This document shows, one piece after another, positions 1 to 6,284 of a stretch of DNA of 11,407 nt. The DNA is taken from positions 1 through 11,407 of the forward strand of contig CABRZK010000055.1 in NCBI GenBank assembly GCA_902475415.1, given 5' to 3'. The notes under the pieces are model-generated. The model searched no databases, was not told the origin of the DNA, and saw only the letters and a program-made list of their open reading frames with translations. Origin of the DNA: an uncultured Eubacterium sp. (GTDB taxonomy: Bacteria > Bacillota > Clostridia > Lachnospirales > Lachnospiraceae). The position numbers and the translations under genes are program-made. Numbering within the stretch: the first letter of the stretch is position 1; every line of letters begins with the position of its first letter.

Positions 1-1537
1 GCAATTGCAGGCAGAGGGTGTGGTATTTACCTGGAAAGATGAAAAAAGCGGCAGTTATCGTAGTTTTCAGAAGGAACGGATAGAGAATATCCAGAAGAAA
101 CTGTCCGGAAAGAAACTTCAGATCATAAAAGCGGATACAAAAGTGAAAAAGCAGGGCGCACCACAATTATACGATCTGACACAGCTGCAACGGGAAGCGA
201 ATCAGAAATTTGGCTTTTCGGCAAAAGAAACACTGAATATCATGCAGCGGTTGTATGAAAATCATAAAGTGCTGACTTATCCGCGAACGGATTCCCGTTA
301 TCTGACAGCGGATGTGATGGGAACGATCAAAGAACGTCTGCAGGCAATCAATGCAGGCGCTTACCGGGAGTTTGCAGCTCCGCTGATCCGACGGGAACTG
401 CCGAAAAAACCGGCATTTGTCAATGATTCGAAAGTCAGTGACCACCATGCCATCATTCCGACGGAGCAAGCACCAAATTATATCCATATGAGCAATGAAG
501 AACGAAAAATCTACGACATGGTAGTGCGCAGATTTCTGGCAGTTATGTTTCCGGCGTATGAATATGAAGAATCAGTATTGACCGGAGAAGTGGCAGGGGA
601 ACATTTTTATGCCAGAGGAACCCGTCCGCTGTATATGGGATGGAAAGCGGTTTATGAAAATCAGTCCGAAGATGAGGAAGAGGAGGAGTTAAAACGCCAA
701 AATCTTCCTGTGATGCAAAAAGGGCAGGAATTTTCCATTTCCAATATCCGCCTGACAGAGGGGAAGACAAAGCCACCGGCACGATTTACCGAAGGCACTC
801 TGATCGCTGCAATGGAAAATCCGGTACATTATATGGAAAGTGGCAACAAAGAAATGGCAAAGACGCTGGGAGAAACTGGTGGACTTGGAACAGTTGCTAC
901 CAGGGCAGATATTATTGAAAAATTGTTTTCCAGTTTTTTATTAGAGAAAAAGGGTGAAGATATCTATACGACAGCGAAGGCACGTCAGCTTCTGGAACTG
1001 GTTCCGGAAGATCTGCGCAAGCCGGAACTGACAGCACAGTGGGAAATGAAGCTCTCAAAGATTGCAGAAGGAAAACTTTCAGACCAGAAGTTTATGACTG
1101 AGATTCGGACTTATTCAACGGATCTGGTAAAACAGATCAAGACAGCGGAAGGAACTTTCCGACATGATAATATGACAAACAAACTTTGTCCGAATTGCGG
1201 GAAACGTCTGCTTGCTGTAAATGGCAAAAACAGTCGAATGCTTGTATGCCAGGATCGAGAATGTGGATACCGCCAGACGATTGCGAAGACTACGAACGCC
1301 CGCTGTCCGCAGTGTCATAAACGAATGGAACTGATTGGAAGCGGTGAGAATGCTTCTTTTGTATGCAAGTGTGGATATAAGGAACGTCTGAGTAAATTTC
1401 AGGAGCGCCGGAAAAAAGAGGGCGCAGGAGTTTCCAAGCGTGATGTACAGAATTATCTGAAGAAACAGCAGAAAGAGGCAAAGCAGGAGACTGGCAGCAA
1501 TGCAATGCTGGATGCACTGAAAAACATTAAATTATAA
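1..1537 (+). CDS. topB: DNA topoisomerase III, C-terminal part (5' end outside window)
   Basis: Type IA topoisomerase that cuts and passes single DNA strands through a 5'-phosphotyrosine intermediate, acting in decatenation and recombination. The reading frame is open from base 2, so the gene starts upstream; the TTG at 5 is only an internal leucine codon. Numbering from that TTG, the catalytic tyrosine is Y92 in TYPRTDSRY (codon 278-280). The conserved SDHHAIIPTE stretch is at 145-154 and the GGLGTVATR motif at 292-300. Two C4 zinc ribbons close the protein: C395/C398/C415/C420 and C434/C437/C454/C456. A basic, Lys/Gln-rich tail follows. Family members of this type are about 700 residues, so roughly 510 are visible and the N-terminal Toprim domain is missing. 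Nothing nearby suggests that it belongs to a conjugative element. The family call is firm; the symbol is by family. Confidence 0.93.
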   Translation, partial: QLQAEGVVFTWKDEKSGSYRSFQKERIENIQKKLSGKKLQIIKADTKVKKQGAPQLYDLTQLQREANQKFGFSAKETLNIMQRLYENHKVLTYPRTDSRYLTADVMGTIKERLQAINAGAYREFAAPLIRRELPKKPAFVNDSKVSDHHAIIPTEQAPNYIHMSNEERKIYDMVVRRFLAVMFPAYEYEESVLTGEVAGEHFYARGTRPLYMGWKAVYENQSEDEEEEELKRQNLPVMQKGQEFSISNIRLTEGKTKPPARFTEGTLIAAMENPVHYMESGNKEMAKTLGETGGLGTVATRADIIEKLFSSFLLEKKGEDIYTTAKARQLLELVPEDLRKPELTAQWEMKLSKIAEGKLSDQKFMTEIRTYSTDLVKQIKTAEGTFRHDNMTNKLCPNCGKRLLAVNGKNSRMLVCQDRECGYRQTIAKTTNARCPQCHKRMELIGSGENASFVCKCGYKERLSKFQERRKKEGAGVSKRDVQNYLKKQQKEAKQETGSNAMLDALKNIKL

Positions 1538-1670
1538 GTCGACGAATAGAATTTCTGAACAAAATACAGGTGAAGAATATAAAAATCAGAAGTAACGGCA
1601 GAAATTGATTCAAGATAGAAATTTAAGCTGAATATCTGACTGAAATAAAGTAGTCAGAGAACAATAATTA

Positions 1671-1714
1671 AAAGGGCGAAAAGATACGGTAAAACGTGAA
1701 TTTTCGCCTTTTTT
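1671..1714 (+). terminator. Intrinsic terminator after topB
   Basis: GGCGAAAA (1675-1682) pairs with TTTTCGCC (1701-1708). A G-T pair and an A/T run extend the stem outward, and ACG/CGT can close the loop inside. Six T follow at 1709-1714 and overlap the outer extension. It lies 134 bases after the topB stop. The stretch between (1538-1670) has no gene I can support; it holds only a U-less 8-bp hairpin at 1635-1658. Confidence 0.75.
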
Positions 1715-1764
1715 GCACTTATTGATACACAATTTGCATTTTTATTCACTTTTTAAAATTATAC

Positions 1765-1873
1765 ATGAATTTGTTTCATCTATAAAATGAAAAAAAGTCA
1801 TTTCATCTCTTTACATTCAAAAAGTACACCGATATAATGTTAAAAGTTGATGAAAATAAGAAATTTATTTCAT
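1765..1873. repeat. Alternating ATGAA / TTCAT half-site array
   Basis: Six pentamers alternate strictly in orientation around the operon promoter: ATGAA 1765-1769, TTCAT 1775-1779, ATGAA 1787-1791, TTCAT 1802-1806, ATGAA 1850-1854 and TTCAT 1869-1873. The first two form a perfect 5-5-5 inverted repeat. TTTCAT and ATGAAA form another at 1774-1792. Centre spacings are 10, 12, 15, 48 and 19 bases. The upstream four sit just before and over the edge of the -35 region, and the last two lie in the transcribed leader. This is a candidate operator, perhaps for the LysR protein encoded at the operon's end. Binding is inference, and the background is AT-rich. Confidence 0.4.
1810..1838 (+). promoter_or_regulatory. 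Sigma-A-like promoter of the oxidoreductase operon
   Basis: The -35 element TTTACA (1810-1815) is separated by exactly 17 bases from a perfect TATAAT -10 element (1833-1838). Transcription should start near 1845, giving an 88-nt leader before the gamma-subunit ATG. Confidence 0.75.
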
Positions 1874-1888
1874 AAGTAAATGTTATTT

Positions 1889-1907
1889 ACTGCGCTGCTT
1901 GCGCAGT
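1889..1907 (+). promoter_or_regulatory. 5' UTR hairpin before the porG RBS
   Basis: A perfect 7-bp stem, ACTGCGC with GCGCAGT, encloses a 5-nt loop (TGCTT). It ends eight bases before the AAGGAG at 1916-1921. No U-run follows, so it is not a terminator. It is GC-rich inside a very AT-rich leader. It may stabilise the mRNA end or modulate translation; the role is unproven. Confidence 0.5.
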
Positions 1908-1932
1908 TGCATAAGAAGGAGAGAGATAGATC

Positions 1933-2511
1933 ATGAAAAACGGAATTGAGATCAGATGGCATGGCCGTGGCGGTCAGGGTGCCAAGACAGCAGCACTGCT
2001 TCTTGCAGATGTAGCTTTTAAAACCGGAAAACATGTACAGGGTTTCCCGGAGTACGGCCCGGAGCGTATGGGTGCGCCGATTACAGCTTACAACCGAATC
2101 AGCTCAGATGTGATTCGTGTTCATTCCAATATTTATGATCCGGATTTTGTTGCAGTCGTTGATGAAACATTATTACATACCGTAGATGTGACAGCCGGAT
2201 TGAAAAAAGAGGGTGCGATCATTGTCAATACTGCAAAATCCAAAGAAGAAATTATGCCGCAGTTAAACGGATACGAAGGTCGCGTGGTTACCATTGATGC
2301 CAGAACCATTTCCGAGGAGGCACTTGGAAAATATTTCCCGAACTCCCCGATGCTGGCAGCAGTTGTTGCAACCACAGGTGTTATGCCGAAAGAGACATTT
2401 TTATATGAGATGCGTGCTTCTTACAAACATAAATTTGCAAAGAAACCGGAAGTTATCGATGGAAATATGAAAGCACTGGAGATGGCTTTTGCAGCCGTAG
2501 AGGAAGCATAG
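1933..2511 (+). CDS. porG: Pyruvate/2-oxoacid:ferredoxin oxidoreductase, gamma subunit
   Basis: Cytoplasmic gamma subunit of a four-subunit thiamine-diphosphate enzyme that oxidises a 2-oxoacid (pyruvate in the best-known members) to acyl-CoA and CO2 while reducing ferredoxin. The 192-residue length is normal for a stand-alone gamma subunit. The N terminus has the family glycine loop GRGGQG (residues 11-16), and the GFPEYGPERMGAP stretch that follows is typical of PorG/PorC. The start is set by AAGGAG at 1916-1921, 11 bases ahead of ATG. It is the first gene of the operon; the delta subunit starts 12 bases after its stop. Sequence alone cannot separate pyruvate from branched-chain 2-oxoacids as the substrate. 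Confidence 0.92.
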   Translation: MKNGIEIRWHGRGGQGAKTAALLLADVAFKTGKHVQGFPEYGPERMGAPITAYNRISSDVIRVHSNIYDPDFVAVVDETLLHTVDVTAGLKKEGAIIVNTAKSKEEIMPQLNGYEGRVVTIDARTISEEALGKYFPNSPMLAAVVATTGVMPKETFLYEMRASYKHKFAKKPEVIDGNMKALEMAFAAVEEA

Positions 2512-2523
2512 AGGAGACAGAAA

Positions 2524-2829
2524 ATGAGAACAGATATTAATAAAATCAATGAACATACTCCACATACAGGGCTGACCGAGGGAATGCAGGTATTTGCTGC
2601 AGGAACATCCAAATATTTCAAAACCGGTGAGTGGAGAAACAATACACCAGTTTATTTAGAGGACAATTGCAAACAGTGTCTGCTGTGCGCACCAGTCTGT
2701 CCGGACAGTTCCATTCCGGTAAAAAATCAGAAGAGAGGCGCATTTGATCTGGATCACTGCAAAGGTTGCGGAATCTGTGCAAATGTATGTCCGTTTGGAG
2801 CAATCAAAATGAAGGAGGGCGTAGAATAA
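2524..2829 (+). CDS. porD: 2-oxoacid:ferredoxin oxidoreductase, delta subunit (2x[4Fe-4S] ferredoxin-like)
   Basis: Electron-transfer subunit that passes electrons from the catalytic cluster towards external ferredoxin. The 101-residue protein carries two canonical [4Fe-4S] motifs of the form CxxCxxCxxxCP: C49/C52/C55/C59 and C79/C82/C85/C89. All eight cysteines are present. The roughly 45-residue N-terminal extension before the clusters is usual for PorD. GAGGAG at 2511-2516 serves as RBS. Its TAA stop shares one base with the alpha-subunit ATG (TAATG at 2827-2831), so the two genes are probably translationally coupled. Confidence 0.93.
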   Translation: MRTDINKINEHTPHTGLTEGMQVFAAGTSKYFKTGEWRNNTPVYLEDNCKQCLLCAPVCPDSSIPVKNQKRGAFDLDHCKGCGICANVCPFGAIKMKEGVE

Positions 2830-4010
2830 TGGGAATCAAAGAACGTATGTCAGGTAACGAGGCCGTTGCCTACGCAATCAAACAGGTAAATCCGGATGTT
2901 ATGCCAGCTTTCCCAATCACACCTTCCACAGAGATCCCGCAGATGGTTTCCACATACATCGCAAACGGCGAGATCGATACAGAGTTTATCCCGGTAGAGA
3001 GTGAGCATTCTGCAATGAGTGCCAGCATCGGATCAGAGGCAGCAGGCGCAAGAACACTGACTGCAACTTCATCCGCAGGTCTGGCACTGATGTGGGAAGA
3101 ACTGCTTCTGGCAGCTTCCAACCGTATGCCGATCGCTCTGACACTGGTAAACAGAACTCTGTCCGGTCCGATCAATATCAACTGTGATCATACCGATGGT
3201 ATGGGTGCACGTGATACCGGCTGGATTCAGATTTATGCAGAAAACAATCAGGAAGTATATGACAACTTTATTCAGGCATACCGCATCGCAGAGCACAAGG
3301 ATGTCCGCCTGCCGATCATGGTCTGCCAGGATGGTTTCATTACCAGTCATGCAGTAGAAAATATTGAATTATTAGAGGATGCTCCGGTCAAAGAGTTCGT
3401 TGGAGAATATCATCCGGAAGAGTATCTATTAAACCCGGGCAAACCGGTTTCTGTCGGACCGTATGCAGTTTCCAACTACGTTATGGAAGGCAGAAAAAAT
3501 CAGTTAATCGCTCTGGAAAATGCAAAACAGGTTATTTTAGACGTAGCAAAAGAGTTCGCAGGAATTTCTGGCAGAGAGTATGGTCTGTTTGAAGAATACA
3601 AGACAGAAGACGCCGATTATGTTATGGTAATTATTGGTTCTGCAGCAGGAACAGCCAAAGAAGCAGTTGACGAACTTCGTGAGGAAGGCAAAAAAGTCGG
3701 CGTGTTAAAACTGCGTGTCTTCCGTCCGTTCCCGGCAGAAGAGATTGTAGAAGCAATCAAAAACTGCAAAGCAGTGGCAATCATGGATCGTTGCGAGAGC
3801 TACAACGGAAACGGTGGACCGCTTGGTTCTGAAATCACAGCAGGTTTGTACCGCACCAGAACTTATATGGAAGCAATCAACTACACCTACGGACTTGGCG
3901 GCCGTGATTTCACGGTAGAAGATGCAAAAGATGTCTTTGCAGAACTGGCAGATGTCGTAGAAAATGGTAAACCGGTAACACAGTATCAGTATATCGGTCT
4001 GAGAAAGTAG
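2829..4010 (+). CDS. porA: Pyruvate/2-oxoacid:ferredoxin oxidoreductase, alpha subunit
   Basis: The alpha subunit carries the pyrimidine-binding half of the TPP site and the transketolase C-terminal-like domain. I place the start at ATG 2829, preceded by AAGGAGGG (2812-2819). The open frame extends 21 codons further upstream, but that stretch is the out-of-frame 3' end of porD. The resulting 393 residues match the family length. Family signatures are FPITPSTEI near residue 27, ESEHSAMSA near 60, TATSSAGLALM near 78 and the NRTLSGPINI stretch near 104. The glycine-rich NGNGGPLGSE segment lies near residue 330. The beta subunit begins 11 bases after the stop, and its RBS overlaps this stop codon. 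Confidence 0.93.
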   Translation: MGIKERMSGNEAVAYAIKQVNPDVMPAFPITPSTEIPQMVSTYIANGEIDTEFIPVESEHSAMSASIGSEAAGARTLTATSSAGLALMWEELLLAASNRMPIALTLVNRTLSGPININCDHTDGMGARDTGWIQIYAENNQEVYDNFIQAYRIAEHKDVRLPIMVCQDGFITSHAVENIELLEDAPVKEFVGEYHPEEYLLNPGKPVSVGPYAVSNYVMEGRKNQLIALENAKQVILDVAKEFAGISGREYGLFEEYKTEDADYVMVIIGSAAGTAKEAVDELREEGKKVGVLKLRVFRPFPAEEIVEAIKNCKAVAIMDRCESYNGNGGPLGSEITAGLYRTRTYMEAINYTYGLGGRDFTVEDAKDVFAELADVVENGKPVTQYQYIGLRK

Positions 4011-4021
4011 GAGGCAGAGTG

Positions 4022-4963
4022 ATGAGCGAATATAAATTTAAAGAAGTTATGAGCAAACCGGAACGTCTGGCTCCGGGACACAGAATGTGTGCAGGATGTG
4101 GCGCAACCATCGCAGTTCGTGCCGTACTTCGTGCACTTCATGAGGGAGATCAGGCCGTGATCGGTAATGCAACCGGATGTCTGGAAGTTTCTTCCTTCAT
4201 GTATCCATATACCGCATGGGAAGACAGTTATATCCACAATGCATTTGAAAATGCAGGTGCTACCTTAAGTGGTGTTGAAACAGCATACAAAGCACTGAAA
4301 AAACGTGGTCGTCTTCCGGAAGATGCAAATTTCAAATTCATTACCTTTGGTGGTGACGGTGGTACTTACGATATTGGTTTCCAGTCTCTGTCCGGAGCAA
4401 TGGAGCGTAATCACGATATGGTGTATGTCTGCTACGATAATGGAGCATACATGAATACCGGTATCCAGCGTTCTTCTGCAACTCCGATGTATGCAGATAC
4501 TACAACTACACCGGTTGGAACACAGTCCAACGGTAAAATGCAGAACAGAAAAGATCTGGCATCTATTATCGCAGATCATGATGTTCCGTATGTTGGTCAG
4601 ACAACGATGATCGGTAATTTCTCCGATCTTCACAAAAAAGCAGAGAAAGCCATCTACACAGAGGGTGCTGCTTTCTTAAATATCATGACTCCATGTCCGC
4701 GTGGATGGCGTTATGATACTGCCGAGATCATGAAAATCTGTAAACTTGCAGTTGAGACATGTTACTGGCCAATGTTTGAGGTTGAGCACGGAAAATGGCA
4801 TCTGACTTATGAGCCGAAGAAAAAACTGCCGATCGAAGACTTTTTACGTGAACAGGGCAGATTCAAACATCTGTTCAAACCGGGCAATGAAGATCTGATC
4901 GCACAGTTCCAGGCTGAGGTTGACCGTCGCTGGGAAGAGCTGCAGTATAAGTGTGCACGATAA
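4022..4963 (+). CDS. porB: Pyruvate/2-oxoacid:ferredoxin oxidoreductase, beta subunit
   Basis: The beta subunit binds the TPP diphosphate and the proximal [4Fe-4S] cluster. The TPP motif runs from GGDGG (G110-G114) to DN (D139-N140). Four cysteines fit the cluster ligands known for this family: C23 and C26 in MCAGCG, C53 in TGCLE and C225 in TPCPRGW. The length is 313 residues. ATG 4022 is preferred to the GTG at 4019 because AGGAGG (4009-4014) then sits seven bases upstream. That RBS overlaps the porA stop codon. The gene order gamma-delta-alpha-beta is the classic arrangement of the four-subunit enzyme. Confidence 0.93.
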   Translation: MSEYKFKEVMSKPERLAPGHRMCAGCGATIAVRAVLRALHEGDQAVIGNATGCLEVSSFMYPYTAWEDSYIHNAFENAGATLSGVETAYKALKKRGRLPEDANFKFITFGGDGGTYDIGFQSLSGAMERNHDMVYVCYDNGAYMNTGIQRSSATPMYADTTTTPVGTQSNGKMQNRKDLASIIADHDVPYVGQTTMIGNFSDLHKKAEKAIYTEGAAFLNIMTPCPRGWRYDTAEIMKICKLAVETCYWPMFEVEHGKWHLTYEPKKKLPIEDFLREQGRFKHLFKPGNEDLIAQFQAEVDRRWEELQYKCAR

Positions 4964-4981
4964 TCCGGGAGGAATAAATAT

Positions 4982-5869
4982 ATGACTTTGTTATCCTATC
5001 AGGTATTTCAGACAGTGGTGGGACAGGGAAGTTTTCAGAAGGCGGCAGAGATATTAAATCTGACGCCTTCTGCTGTCAGTCATGCAATCGCATCGATGGA
5101 GCAGGAACTGGGATTTTCCCTGTTTACGAGAAATAAGGCAGGGGTAGCCCTGACCAACTATGGAGAACATCTGCTTCCATACGTGAATGCGGTGTTAAAC
5201 AGTGACGAAAGCCTGCAGCAGGCAATTGCGGGACTGAACGGACTGAAAATGGGAAATGTAAAAGTGGGCTGTTTTTCCAGCGTATGCACAAACTGGATGA
5301 CAGACATCATTCATTCCTTTCATCAGCGTTACCCTGACATTAATATCGAACTGTATCAGGGAACCTATGCGGACGTGTCTTACTGGATCAAAAACGGCAT
5401 TGTAGACATCGGTTTTTTGTCCCTGTCCTCTGCGGGAGACTTGCCAATCGAGCCACTGTACCGAGATCCTCTGCTCTGCGTTGTTCCAAAAGGCTATCGC
5501 AAACGGGAAGATACTCCATACATGACACCAGATGAAATGAAAGACGAAGTCTTTGTCTCACAGATGGAGACCACCGATGCGGATATTGCAATTTTTATGA
5601 AACAGAACGGACTTGGAAACGTGCGGATGGACTACCACGTTGTAGATGACCTGTCCACCATCGCACTGGTGGCCGCAGGACTTGGCATCTGCATCATGCC
5701 AGAACTGGTCATGAACGACATTCCATACGCAGTAGACCGTTATCCGATGATACCGGAAGCATACCGTGTCATTGGAATTTCGGCATTAAACCCGAATTTC
5801 CTTGCACCGGCAGTGAAAATGCTGTATCAGCATGTGATTGAGAAATATAAAACGGTTGAGAGTGACTAA
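4982..5869 (+). CDS. LysR-family transcriptional regulator
   Basis: A DNA-binding regulator of 295 residues, the standard LysR length. The N-terminal winged helix-turn-helix spans about residues 3-62, with the recognition region LTPSAVSHAIASMEQELG at 27-44 followed by LFTR. The rest is the periplasmic-binding-protein-like effector domain (about 88-290). GGGAGG at 4967-4972 stands nine bases before ATG. The gene starts 18 bases after the porB stop on the same strand, so it is probably co-transcribed with the oxidoreductase. That differs from the usual divergent LysR layout. A likely task is feedback control of this operon, perhaps through the ATGAA/TTCAT array; target and ligand are inferred. 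No intrinsic terminator lies immediately behind it. Confidence 0.92.
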   Translation: MTLLSYQVFQTVVGQGSFQKAAEILNLTPSAVSHAIASMEQELGFSLFTRNKAGVALTNYGEHLLPYVNAVLNSDESLQQAIAGLNGLKMGNVKVGCFSSVCTNWMTDIIHSFHQRYPDINIELYQGTYADVSYWIKNGIVDIGFLSLSSAGDLPIEPLYRDPLLCVVPKGYRKREDTPYMTPDEMKDEVFVSQMETTDADIAIFMKQNGLGNVRMDYHVVDDLSTIALVAAGLGICIMPELVMNDIPYAVDRYPMIPEAYRVIGISALNPNFLAPAVKMLYQHVIEKYKTVESD

Positions 5870-5985
5870 ACGGAAATTTAAAAGTTTGACAATCCTTGTG
5901 CTGTGGTTGAATTGCACAAAAAGAGTGCCAAAATATGAGAAAATTCGCCAGATTACATAAATTAACAAAAATTTAAGAGATTTTA
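5870..5985. other. Intergenic stretch after the LysR gene, with an inverted repeat
   Basis: AT-rich and without a supportable gene. It contains the inverted repeat TTGTGC (5896-5901) / GCACAA (5914-5919) with a 12-base centre. There is no following U-run on the + strand, so it is not an intrinsic terminator. It could be an operator or chance. The TTGACA at 5886-5891 has no acceptable -10 at the right distance. Confidence 0.3.
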
Positions 5986-6014
5986 TTGACTTTTTATTAC
6001 GATGAGGGTAATAT
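5986..6014 (+). promoter_or_regulatory. Sigma-A-like promoter of the ammonium transporter gene
   Basis: TTGACT (5986-5991), a 17-base spacer and TAATAT (6009-6014). Transcription should start near 6021, so the transporter mRNA would carry a leader of about 264 nt, unusually long and rich in hairpins. Confidence 0.7.
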
Positions 6015-6024
6015 TACAGTCATC

Positions 6025-6067
6025 AAAGGCAAAGGTGCTGAGAAGAATAAGCTTCCGGTGCCTTTTT
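6025..6067 (+). terminator. Hairpin with U-run at the very start of the amt leader
   Basis: AAAGGCA (6025-6031) pairs with TGCCTTT (6059-6065). Inside, CTG-A-GAAG pairs with CTTC-CGG (6038-6058, one bulged A) around a six-base loop AATAAG. Five T end the element. It begins within about five bases of the predicted transcription start. It may therefore terminate read-through from the LysR operon, act as an early attenuator that releases an RNA of about 47 nt, or do both. Confidence 0.55.
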
Positions 6068-6136
6068 CTGTTTTCCGGGATATTTATTTTTGGATGACAG
6101 ATAACTGAACTTGCGAACAACAGTTACCTGTTTTCC
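6067..6136 (+). promoter_or_regulatory. Two mutually exclusive leader hairpins sharing one arm
   Basis: The nine-base sequence CTGTTTTCC occurs twice, at 6068-6076 and 6128-6136. Between the copies lies GGATGACAG (6092-6100), which can pair with either one (one T-T mismatch and one G-T pair). The downstream choice extends through TAACTG/CAGTTA (6102-6107 with 6121-6126), for 14 pairs out of 16 positions. The upstream choice gives a shorter hairpin at 6067-6101. This is the arrangement of an RNA switch, but no known riboswitch class is recognised. Confidence 0.4.
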
Positions 6137-6174
6137 AAAATAAAATGACCGGACAATAGAAAAACTCTGATAGC

Positions 6175-6190
6175 GACACAATGGAGTGTC
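6175..6190 (+). promoter_or_regulatory. Hexaloop hairpin, candidate ANTAR-type antiterminator
   Basis: GACAC (6175-6179) and GTGTC (6186-6190) enclose the six-base loop AATGGA. A is at loop position 1 and G at position 4, as in RNA targets of ANTAR-domain antiterminator proteins. The right half (6183-6190) is also the left arm of the following terminator, so the two structures exclude each other. ANTAR targets normally have two such hairpins. I find only a weak upstream partner, loop ACCGGA with a two-base-pair closing stem. Control by an ANTAR protein is an inference. Confidence 0.5.
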
Positions 6191-6225
6191 ATCTGCAGGC
6201 TAGCGGCAGGTGATGCTCCTTTTTT
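6183..6225 (+). terminator. Leader terminator (attenuator) upstream of amt
   Basis: Fourteen consecutive pairs (three G-T) join 6183-6196 to 6206-6219 around the nine-base loop 6197-6205. Six T follow at 6220-6225. It stands between the promoter and the transporter RBS, so transcription must pass it for the gene to be expressed. Confidence 0.8.
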
Positions 6226-6250
6226 GTGTTCTAAGTGTCGTTTCAAAATA

Positions 6251-6266
6251 TGGTTCGACAGAACCA
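6251..6266 (+). promoter_or_regulatory. Short hairpin before the amt RBS
   Basis: TGGTTC and GAACCA form a perfect six-base-pair stem with a GACA loop, ending six bases before AGGAGGT (6273-6279). GTGTCG at 6235-6240, just upstream, is also complementary to CGACAC at 6174-6179, offering a long-range pairing that would enclose the terminator. The role is unknown. Confidence 0.4.
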
Positions 6267-6284
6267 AAAACCAGGAGGTAAGTT

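Noticed and set aside
1635..1658. 8-bp hairpin TCTGACTG/TAGTCAGA as a topB terminator
   Set aside because: No U-run follows; the real terminator lies just downstream at 1671-1714.
2766..2828. Upstream in-frame extension of porA
   Set aside because: It would overlap the last ferredoxin cluster of porD in another frame; the ATG at 2829 has a perfect RBS and gives the family N terminus.
5886..5914. Promoter starting at TTGACA 5886-5891
   Set aside because: The sequence 17 bases downstream (GAATTG) is not a -10 box, and a much better promoter exists at 5986-6014.
6141..6170. First hexaloop hairpin of a classical two-hairpin ANTAR target
   Set aside because: Loop ACCGGA fits the A1/G4 rule but is closed by only two base pairs (TG/CA), so it is not listed as a feature.
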